From positions 248,001 through 312,000 of the forward strand of contig NZ_FNKL01000001.1 in the NCBI RefSeq assembly GCF_900100115.1: 64,000 nucleotides of DNA. Direction: 5' to 3'. Position numbers and translations under genes: made by a program. The stretch is from Chryseobacterium soldanellicola (GTDB taxonomy: Bacteria; Bacteroidota; Bacteroidia; Flavobacteriales; Weeksellaceae). The notes under the pieces are model-generated. The model made no database searches. It was given only the letters and a program-made list of their open reading frames with translations, and had not been told where the DNA came from. Shown one piece after another: positions 50,469-57,722 of this stretch. Each line of letters opens with the position of its first letter. Positions within the stretch are counted from its first letter, which is position 1.

Positions 50469-52721
50469 TTAGTTTACTCTGATTTCATCAACAAAAAGCC
50501 ATGCTTTTGAATCTGCTCCCGGATTTCCGGCCGGTATAATTCCTGCGTTTTCTATTTTAATTTTAATATATTTTGAATTTTGGTTTCCTACGTTTAATTT
50601 AATTTTCCCTTTTGCATTCTGGATCTCATCTTTTCCTATTTCCTTGATCATTTTGAAATTTTTATTATCATCAGAAACAAAAATTTGGGCGGATTTTGCC
50701 ATATGTATCCAACTGCCTTTATTTTCTAATGTATTAAAATAAACTTCCGTAAAATTAGTTTTATTTCCGAAATCAATTGTTGCCACAACATCTTTTCCCT
50801 GAAAACCGAGCCACGTTTTACCTAACTGCCTTTGATTTCCAATAATTCCGTCAATTAAAGTGAAAGCTCCACCGAAAGAATAATTTTCGCTCGGCTGTTG
50901 TTCTAAAGTAATATTTTTTCCTGTTGATTTTGAAATTGTAAATTGTTGAGAAGAAACTGCACTTTTTAATTGTCCGTTTTCAAAATAAGCTGATTTAACG
51001 GTCATTGATTTCGAAACAGGAATCGGGTTTTGATAAGCCTGAGAATTAGAATTCGGGTTTGTTTCATCTAAAGTATATCGGATCCCGCTTGGATTTTGTG
51101 AAGTTGAAAGCTCATAAACCACTCCATTATTTTTCGGAATTACCTTTCCTGAAACATTGTAAATGCTTTTTGCATAATTCACATTCATTTTATCCAAAAC
51201 CTTGAATTCGTTGATCACTCTTCCTTCAAATTCTTTATAATTTTCCGGATCGGAAGTTCCCCAACCAACTTCTGAAAGTGCCATCAATCTTGGGAAAATC
51301 ATGTACTGAACCTGTTTAAAATCTTCAATATATTCTGTCCATAAATTCGCCTGAACTCCTAAAATATATTTTGCCTGCTCAGTATTCAATTCTGTCGGAA
51401 TTGGGTTGTATGAATAAACTTTATCCAAAGGCGTAAATCCACCAAAAGCATTAGGTTCCGTTGCAGGATCTCCCTGATAGTGATCAAAATAACAATAAGA
51501 TCCCGGAGTCATTACAGCAAAATGATTTGATTTTGCGGCTTCAATTCCTCCGTTTACGCCCGTCCAGCTCATGACAGCAGCATTTGGCGCTAATCCGCCT
51601 TCCAGAATCTCGTCCCAGCCGATGATTTTTCGCCCTTTAGAATTGACATATTTTTCAATTCTGTGGATGAAATAACTCTGCAATCCATGTTCATCTTTTA
51701 AATTATTTTTCTTGATTAATTCCTGACAATGAGCACATTCCTTCCATCTTGTTTTCGGGCATTCATCACCACCAATGTGGATATATTTTGAAGGAAAAAG
51801 AACCATCACCTCATCCAAAACATTTTCTAAAAACTTAAAAGTCTCGTCTTTCGGGCAAAAAACATCATCAAAAACGCCCCATTTTGTGGCGGGTTCGAAA
51901 GGTCCTTTTGTACATGCCAATTCAGGGTATGCCGCTAATGCAGCCAAAGCATGTCCCGGCATTTCAATTTCCGGAACTACTGTAATATGTCGATCCTGAG
52001 CATATTTTACAACATCTTTTATCTGATCCTGCGTGTAAAAATAGGGGCCGTAAGGTTTTCCGTCAAAAGTATTGTCAACATAAGCCCCAATCATTGATTC
52101 TTTACGTTTTGAACCGATTTGCGTTAATTTCGGATATTTTTTAATTTCAATTCTCCAACCCTGATCATCTGTCAAATGCCAATGAAATGTATTTAATTTA
52201 TACATTGCTAAATAATCGATATACTTTTTCACTTCCTCAACGGTGAAGAAATGACGGCAAACATCCAAATGCATCCCTCGCCAGGCAAATTTTGGCTGAT
52301 CTTCAATTTTTAAGGCTGGAATTTGCTGATCATTTTTAAATTCTTCAAATAACTGAATCAATGTCTGAAGTGCTAAAAAATATCCCTGTTTTGTATAAGA
52401 TTTAATTAAGATCTGTTTTGGTGTGATTTCCAGTGAGTAAAATTCATCATTTTGTGTTGAATTTTTTGATTTTGAAAGCTGCGAATAGACCAAACATGCC
52501 TTTGATTTATCTGAATTTTGAAATTTTAACCTTGAATTTAAGCTCTTTTTAAAATATTCCGTTTCTTCTTTTGGCAGGTCATTACTTAATGTAAAAACAT
52601 CAGAAATAGTAAATTTTCCTTCAGAAAGTTGTAAATTTTGAGGATAAGGGATTAAATTTAGTTTTTTTTGAGAAAAAAGTACATTTGAAAACAGAATAAA
52701 AAGAAGCAGCAAATAACGCAT
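50469..52721 (-). CDS. Beta-N-acetylhexosaminidase (glycoside hydrolase family 20)
   Basis: A 750-residue exported enzyme (signal ending FSNVLFSQ). It has a GH20b N-terminal domain, a catalytic barrel with WRGMHLDVCRHFFTVEEVKK and the Asp319-Glu320 pair in HIGGDECPKTRW, then WTGVNGGIEAA and LGVQANLWTEYI. After the barrel come a chitobiase-like C-terminal domain (GIRYTLDETNPNSNS) and a discoidin-like carbohydrate-binding domain (about 620-750). It removes terminal GlcNAc or GalNAc. No T9SS tail is present, so it is probably periplasmic. Confidence 0.93.
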   Translation of the reverse strand: MRYLLLLFILFSNVLFSQKKLNLIPYPQNLQLSEGKFTISDVFTLSNDLPKEETEYFKKSLNSRLKFQNSDKSKACLVYSQLSKSKNSTQNDEFYSLEITPKQILIKSYTKQGYFLALQTLIQLFEEFKNDQQIPALKIEDQPKFAWRGMHLDVCRHFFTVEEVKKYIDYLAMYKLNTFHWHLTDDQGWRIEIKKYPKLTQIGSKRKESMIGAYVDNTFDGKPYGPYFYTQDQIKDVVKYAQDRHITVVPEIEMPGHALAALAAYPELACTKGPFEPATKWGVFDDVFCPKDETFKFLENVLDEVMVLFPSKYIHIGGDECPKTRWKECAHCQELIKKNNLKDEHGLQSYFIHRIEKYVNSKGRKIIGWDEILEGGLAPNAAVMSWTGVNGGIEAAKSNHFAVMTPGSYCYFDHYQGDPATEPNAFGGFTPLDKVYSYNPIPTELNTEQAKYILGVQANLWTEYIEDFKQVQYMIFPRLMALSEVGWGTSDPENYKEFEGRVINEFKVLDKMNVNYAKSIYNVSGKVIPKNNGVVYELSTSQNPSGIRYTLDETNPNSNSQAYQNPIPVSKSMTVKSAYFENGQLKSAVSSQQFTISKSTGKNITLEQQPSENYSFGGAFTLIDGIIGNQRQLGKTWLGFQGKDVVATIDFGNKTNFTEVYFNTLENKGSWIHMAKSAQIFVSDDNKNFKMIKEIGKDEIQNAKGKIKLNVGNQNSKYIKIKIENAGIIPAGNPGADSKAWLFVDEIRVN

Positions 52722-52806
52722 TATTGGATATAATTAAGGTTTTGGCTAATATAATTATTTTCTGAAAACTTCTATAAGATTTTAACCTATTACATAATAA
52801 ATCATC

Positions 52807-52814
52807 TAAATTTG
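52807..52814 (+). promoter_or_regulatory. Bacteroidota -7 element for the DUF4197 gene
   Basis: TAAATTTG ends 13 bases before the ATG at 52828. Confidence 0.5.
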
Positions 52815-52827
52815 CAAAAAATATAAG

Positions 52828-53640
52828 ATGAGAAAAACTTTTTTCCTGGCTGCAGGACTATTCATTTCAGTTTCGACACAGGCACAAATTTTAGACATTA
52901 TCAAATCAACCGTAAAGGATAAAACGGGAATTGATCTTACAAAACCTGTACAAACCGGCACATCGACTACGACTACGACAACAACTCCTACAAAATCAAC
53001 GTCTACATCTCCTGTAAATTTAGGAAGTCTTACCTCAACACAGATTTCAACAGGGTTAAAAGATGCGCTAAGCCTCGGAGTCACAGAAGGCGTTAAAAAA
53101 CTGGCTGTAACAGATGGTTTTTTTAAAAATGAAGCCGTAAAAATCTTAATGCCTGAAAAATTAAGAAAAATCGACACTACACTTCGTGCCGTTGGTTTGG
53201 GAAGTTTAGCCGATCAGGGGGTGAAATTGCTTAACAGAGCTGCCGAAGATGCTGTAACTGAAGCGACTCCGATTTTCACCAAAGCAATTACGTCTATGAC
53301 CATTACAGATGCAAAAAATATTCTTTTAGGCTCTGATAATGCGGCAACAAACTATTTACAGACTAAAACTCAAAGCCAGTTATTTACAGCTTTCCAGCCA
53401 AAAGTAAAGGCTTCTTTGGGAAAAGTGGGTGCTGATTCTGTTTGGAAAAGCTTAATTTCTAAATACAATACCCTAACGGGGCAGGCTGTAAGCACCGATC
53501 TTAACGAATATGTAACCACAGAAACCATCAACGGCGTATTTAAAATGGTGGCACAGAAAGAAAGCGGAATCAGAAATAATTCTGTAATGAGAACGACGAG
53601 TATTTTGCAGAAAGTGTTTGGGGCGCAGGATGGTAAATAG
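52828..53640 (+). CDS. DUF4197 secreted protein
   Basis: A 270-residue protein with a signal peptide (about 1-19, ending SVSTQAQ). A Thr/Ser-rich linker (residues about 45-65) follows, then the DUF4197 domain (STGLKDALSLGVTEGVKKLA, ILMPEKLRKIDTTLRAVGLG, DAKNILLGSDNAATNYLQTK). The domain is alpha-helical and found mainly in the periplasm of Gram-negative bacteria; its function is unknown. The gene stands alone. Confidence 0.88.
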   Translation: MRKTFFLAAGLFISVSTQAQILDIIKSTVKDKTGIDLTKPVQTGTSTTTTTTTPTKSTSTSPVNLGSLTSTQISTGLKDALSLGVTEGVKKLAVTDGFFKNEAVKILMPEKLRKIDTTLRAVGLGSLADQGVKLLNRAAEDAVTEATPIFTKAITSMTITDAKNILLGSDNAATNYLQTKTQSQLFTAFQPKVKASLGKVGADSVWKSLISKYNTLTGQAVSTDLNEYVTTETINGVFKMVAQKESGIRNNSVMRTTSILQKVFGAQDGK

Positions 53641-53863
53641 TTCTTTTGTCTTGAAACAAAAGAACGAAGAATTCAAGACTTGGAAACTTTCGCTAAAAAT
53701 TAAAATTTAATCCTAAAATTCCCAAAACTTGCGCGAATTTATTATTTGTTCTTCGGTTCAAAATTTGTCTCGCGCTTCAACAGTGGGAATTTTTTTAACG
53801 GATTAATTTTTAATTTTCTTAACGCTACATTTTCCTATGTCGATTAAATTACGTATAAAAAAA

Positions 53864-53890
53864 CCTTGTCTCAATCGACAAGGTTTTGTT
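53864..53890 (-). terminator. Terminator after CoA-transferase subunit B
   Basis: CCTTGTC and GACAAGG form a seven-pair stem, extended by A/T pairs, with a T-run on the minus strand just after the scoB stop. Confidence 0.75.
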
Positions 53891-53895
53891 TTTAT

Positions 53896-54549
53896 TTAGA
53901 ATTGCATTTCAGGAATTTCTCCTTCAATGATCAGATCTGCTTCGGTAGATTTTATGATGTGTTCCACGGAAATTCCCGGTGCTCTTTCAACCAATTTAAA
54001 ACCAGCGGGAGTTACGTCTAAAACTGCCAATTCGGTGACCACTCTTTTCACGCAGTTTACACCGGTTAAAGGAAGTGTACATTTTTTAAGAATTTTACTT
54101 TCTCCTGCTTTGTTGACATGCATCATCGCAACAATAATATTTTCGGCAGAAGCTACCAAATCCATGGCGCCGCCCATTCCTTTTACCATTTTTCCTGGAA
54201 TTTTCCAGTTGGCGATATCTCCGTTTTCAGAAACTTCCATTGCTCCAAGAATGGTAAGATCAACTTTCTGACCTCTGATCATCCCGAAACTAAAGGCAGA
54301 ATCGAAGAATGAGCCGCCTTCTAAAATAGTGATCGTTTGTTTTCCCGCGTTGATGATGTCTGCATCTTCTTCACCTTCAAAAGGGAAAGGTCCCATTCCC
54401 AACACTCCGTTTTCACTTTGGAATTCTACGGAAATACCTTCTGGCACGTAGTTGGCAACCAAAGTCGGGATTCCTATTCCAAGGTTTACATAGTAGCGGT
54501 CTTTGAGTTCTTTTGAAATTCTTTGAGCAATTTGTTCTTTTGTGAGCAT
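53896..54549 (-). CDS. scoB: 3-oxoacid CoA-transferase subunit B
   Basis: A 217-residue subunit with the catalytic Glu in VEFQSENGVLGMGPFPFEGE, the N-terminal YYVNLGIGIPTLVANYVPEG and GMGGAMDLVASAENIIVAMMH. With subunit A it transfers CoA between succinyl-CoA and 3-oxoacids such as acetoacetate. Normally the A and B genes are adjacent. Here they are 2.3 kb apart with an ABC exporter between them on the other strand. Confidence 0.93.
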   Translation of the reverse strand: MLTKEQIAQRISKELKDRYYVNLGIGIPTLVANYVPEGISVEFQSENGVLGMGPFPFEGEEDADIINAGKQTITILEGGSFFDSAFSFGMIRGQKVDLTILGAMEVSENGDIANWKIPGKMVKGMGGAMDLVASAENIIVAMMHVNKAGESKILKKCTLPLTGVNCVKRVVTELAVLDVTPAGFKLVERAPGISVEHIIKSTEADLIIEGEIPEMQF

Positions 54550-54712
54550 ATTAAAAACTTAGCCTGCAATTTAAATATTTTCACTTGAATACAAAAGGGC
54601 TTTATTATTCAAAATTATGACTATCATCCGAGTTCGGGATAAGCTTTCTTTAATAATATCTTTAGGCAAGTCTCCAGAAATAATAATAAAGCTGTTTAAA
54701 CTTTTTACTTTG

Positions 54713-54819
54713 AACCATTAAGTTTTGATTAAGATGTTAATAGTATTAAGAACAGCTTCGCTTTTTAGCTTAAAAATAAGGATGATTAAACTTAAATTCT
54801 TAATCAAAACTTAATGGTT
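54713..54819. repeat. 22-bp inverted repeat between scoB and the ABC exporter
   Basis: Exact complementary arms at 54713-54734 (starting AACCATTAAGTTTTGATTAA) and 54798-54819 enclose 63 bases. The 400-base gap contains no gene that I can see other than the exporter promoter at its right end. Confidence 0.8.
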
Positions 54820-54948
54820 TAAATATTTGATATTTTTTAATAAGTTTAAACAAATTCAATGTTATTTTTAACACAAAGATTTCTTCTATTTTATGGAATG
54901 AAAGATTATTATAAAAATTATTAACACCGTTAGTCAAAATAATATTGT

Positions 54949-54956
54949 TAATTTTG
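54949..54956 (+). promoter_or_regulatory. Bacteroidota -7 element for the ABC exporter
   Basis: TAATTTTG lies 17 bases before the ATG at 54974. It decides against the upstream GTG at 54956, which would begin inside the -7 element. Confidence 0.55.
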
Positions 54957-54973
54957 TGCAATTATTATTAGAA

Positions 54974-56779
54974 ATGAAAATACTTTTAAAATATCTTAAG
55001 CCTTACCAATGGCTAATCATTCTTTCTTTGTTTCTGGCAACCGTCAATCAGGTTTTTTCTTTATTTGCGCCGGCCATTACAGGGAATATCCTTGATAAAT
55101 TGGTTACACATCCCAACTTTTTTGATAAAGAAAAGCTTTTACCCAGAAATATTGACCAATATTTATACGGAGACGGAATTTATCACGGTGTGTTTTACTT
55201 TTTAGGATTGCTTATCGGAACAGCGATGGTAAGCCGAATTGCCAAAGCTTTTCAGGATTATGCAGTAAGCGTGATTACTCAGAAATTTGGCGCGAAAATA
55301 TTTACAGACGGCTTAAAACACTCAATGGCACTGCCTTATCAGGAATTTGAGGACCAGAGAAGTGGTGAAACGTTGTCGATTTTAACGAAAGTAAGAGAAG
55401 ATACTGTAAAATTTATCACGAGCTTTATTAATATTTTCTTCGGAATTTTGGTGAGTATTATTTTCGTTTCGGTGTATGCGATCCGTTTGCATTGGTCGAT
55501 TATGCCGGTGTACATCTGCGGAATTTTCCTGATTGCCTTTATTACCAATTTGTTAAGTAAAAGAATCAAAAGCATTCAAAAAAATATCGTTTCGGAAACC
55601 ACAGCTTTAGCCGGAAGTACCACGGAAAGTTTAAGAAATATCGAAATTGTTAAAAGTTTAGGATTAACCAATCAGGAAGTGATCCGTTTGAATAATAATA
55701 CATATAAAATTCTTGGACTTGAGCTTAGAAAGGTGAAAAGCATCCGTTCTTTAAGCTTTATTCAGGGAACGATGGTGAATTTTCTGCAGCAGATGATTAC
55801 CATGACCTTATTATTATTAATTTTTAAAAACATTGTAACTCCGGGGCAGTATTTGTCACTTATGTTTTATGGATTTTTTATTTTCGGACCGATGCAGGAA
55901 ATCGGGAATATCATCATTTCTTACCGTGAAGCAGAAGCTTCTCTTTTTAATTTTGATAATTTAATGAAAAAAGAAGTGGAAGAAAAACCACTTCATCCCA
56001 AACAAATTGGCGCGATTGAAGAACTGGAATTTAAACACGTTTCCTTCAAGCATCAATCGGCTCAATATAAAGCATTGAATAATATTTCTTTTGATGTTAA
56101 AAACGGTGAAACCATTGCTTTTGTCGGGCCGAGCGGTTCAGGAAAAAGTACGTTGGTAAAATTGCTTGTCGGATTGTACAGGCCTCAGGAAGGGAATATT
56201 TTTTATAATTCTATTAACGGAAAGGAATTTGATTTTGATGAATTGAGGAATCAAATAGGTTTTGTAACCCAGGATACCCAACTTTTTGCAGGAACCATTA
56301 AAGAAAATCTTCTTTTTGTAAATCCTGATGCCACAGAAGCGGAACTGGAAATTGCTTTGCAGAAATCAAGCTGTACTGCATTGCTGGAAAGAGCAGAAAA
56401 AGGCATCGAAACCGTTATCGGTGAAGGCGGACTGAAATTGAGCGGTGGAGAAAAACAGAGAATTGCCATTGCAAGAGCACTTTTAAGAAAGCCTCATTTA
56501 TTGATTTTTGATGAAGCAACTTCAGCATTGGACAGCATTACCGAAGAAGAAATAACCTCTACGATCAAAGATATTTCTAAAGAAAAAGAACAAATTACGG
56601 TTCTCATTGCGCACCGTTTAAGCACGATTATGCATGCAGACCGAATTTATGTTCTGGAACGCGGACAGGTTATAGAAATGGGCTCCCACGATAATTTAAT
56701 TGCTGAAAAAGGCTTGTATTACGCGATGTGGCGACAACAGATCGGGGAAAGGAAAATGCTTATTTCACCGGAAGCATAA
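54974..56779 (+). CDS. ABC transporter, fused permease and ATPase (exporter type)
   Basis: A 601-residue half-transporter. Residues about 10-310 form six membrane segments of the exporter type (WLIILSLFLATVNQVFSLFA, ISIIFVSVYAIRLHWSIMPV). The rest is a nucleotide-binding domain with Walker A GPSGSGKSTLVKLL, Q-loop GFVTQDTQLFAGT, signature LSGGEKQRIAIARALL, Walker B LLIFDEATSALDS and switch IAHRLSTIMHADR. It probably works as a homodimer exporting lipid, peptide or drug. It interrupts the scoA/scoB gene pair on the opposite strand. Confidence 0.92.
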   Translation: MKILLKYLKPYQWLIILSLFLATVNQVFSLFAPAITGNILDKLVTHPNFFDKEKLLPRNIDQYLYGDGIYHGVFYFLGLLIGTAMVSRIAKAFQDYAVSVITQKFGAKIFTDGLKHSMALPYQEFEDQRSGETLSILTKVREDTVKFITSFINIFFGILVSIIFVSVYAIRLHWSIMPVYICGIFLIAFITNLLSKRIKSIQKNIVSETTALAGSTTESLRNIEIVKSLGLTNQEVIRLNNNTYKILGLELRKVKSIRSLSFIQGTMVNFLQQMITMTLLLLIFKNIVTPGQYLSLMFYGFFIFGPMQEIGNIIISYREAEASLFNFDNLMKKEVEEKPLHPKQIGAIEELEFKHVSFKHQSAQYKALNNISFDVKNGETIAFVGPSGSGKSTLVKLLVGLYRPQEGNIFYNSINGKEFDFDELRNQIGFVTQDTQLFAGTIKENLLFVNPDATEAELEIALQKSSCTALLERAEKGIETVIGEGGLKLSGGEKQRIAIARALLRKPHLLIFDEATSALDSITEEEITSTIKDISKEKEQITVLIAHRLSTIMHADRIYVLERGQVIEMGSHDNLIAEKGLYYAMWRQQIGERKMLISPEA

Positions 56780-56786
56780 TATAAAT

Positions 56787-56819
56787 AAAGCGCTGAAATA
56801 ATTCAGCGCTTTGTTTTTA
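56787..56819. terminator. Bidirectional terminator between exporter and scoA
   Basis: AAAGCGCTGAA and TTCAGCGCTTT form an 11-pair stem with a short loop and a T-rich tail, between convergent genes. Confidence 0.85.
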
Positions 56820-56840
56820 TTTTAAATATTTCAAAAAAGA

Positions 56841-57542
56841 TTAATCTCTTTTTCTTACCGTTCTCTGTTCAATTCTTTTTTCAAATTTTTCTCCCTGGAA
56901 AATCCTTTGAATCATAATTCCCGGAATGTGAATCTGATTTGGATCTAATTCTCCCGGTGCTACCAATTCTTCAACTTCAGCAATGGTAATTTTTGCTGCA
57001 CCCGCCATCGGATGATTAAAATTTCTTGCCGAACCTTTGAAAATTAAATTTCCTGCATGATCGCCTTTCCAGGCTTTAACGATAGAAAAATCAGCGTCGT
57101 AGGCATGTTCTAAAATATGAGGCTTTCCTTTAAAATCTTTTACTTCCTTACCTTCTGCTACTTCAGTTCCGAAGCCTGCAGGCGTATAAAAGGCAGGAAT
57201 TCCGGCTTGTGCCGCTCTGCATTTTTCCGCCAAAGTTCCCTGTGGAGTAAGCTCAACTTCTAATTCTCCGGAAAGCATCTGTCTTTCAAACTCGGCATTT
57301 TCTCCTACATACGAGGAAACCATCTTCTTGATCTGTCTTTTGTGAAGCAATAAACCCAATCCGAAATCATCAACACCCGCGTTGTTTGAAATGCAGGTAA
57401 GATCTTTTACATCGCTCTCTACCAAAGCATTAATTGAGTTTTCAGGAATACCGCAAAGTCCGAATCCACCCAACATTAAAGTCATTCCATCCTTAATTCC
57501 GTCGATGGCTTCCTTTGCATTTTTTACTCTTTTATCTATCAT
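56841..57542 (-). CDS. scoA: 3-oxoacid CoA-transferase subunit A
   Basis: A 233-residue subunit with the Gly-rich CoA-binding loop [60 protein letters not shown] and [20 protein letters not shown]. It pairs with ScoB at 53896. Both are on the minus strand but the ABC exporter lies between them, so a single scoA-scoB mRNA would have to cross the exporter gene in antisense. Confidence 0.93.
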   Translation of the reverse strand: MIDKRVKNAKEAIDGIKDGMTLMLGGFGLCGIPENSINALVESDVKDLTCISNNAGVDDFGLGLLLHKRQIKKMVSSYVGENAEFERQMLSGELEVELTPQGTLAEKCRAAQAGIPAFYTPAGFGTEVAEGKEVKDFKGKPHILEHAYDADFSIVKAWKGDHAGNLIFKGSARNFNHPMAGAAKITIAEVEELVAPGELDPNQIHIPGIMIQRIFQGEKFEKRIEQRTVRKRD

Positions 57543-57608
57543 GAAACATTAGATTTTTCTGTTGGCTAAATTTAATAATTTTTATTATATTCTGTTCTTA
57601 ATAATCAG

Positions 57609-57638
57609 AAAAAGCGAGAAGTTATCTTCCCGCTTTTT
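57609..57638. terminator. Hairpin terminator before scoA
   Basis: AAAAAGCGAGAAG pairs with CTTCCCGCTTTTT with one mismatch, leaving a T-tail on the minus strand after the metallophosphoesterase gene and its REP. Confidence 0.65.
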
Positions 57639-57658
57639 ATTAATCTAGTCATTGTTTG

Positions 57659-57703
57659 ATTGGATTTTATCCAATCCTGTAATAAATCGTCCTTTCGGGA
57701 CTT
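57659..57703 (-). repeat. Solitary REP, third copy
   Basis: ATTGGATttATCCAAT-type hairpin, then CCTGTAATAAATCG, then GTCCTttcGGGAC. It matches the REPs at 9321 and 9855 with a few changes and lies just downstream of the metallophosphoesterase stop codon, far from the transposase. Confidence 0.8.
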
Positions 57704-57722
57704 TCTTATTATATTTTATATT

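Noticed and set aside
53641..53863. Gene or element in the gap after the DUF4197 gene
   Set aside because: Only a short TTCTTTTG/CAAAAGAA dyad at its start and A+T-rich sequence are seen; no supported feature apart from the terminator at 53864.
54956..54973. GTG start for the ABC exporter
   Set aside because: The GTG overlaps the TAATTTTG promoter element; ATG 54974 is downstream of the likely transcript start.
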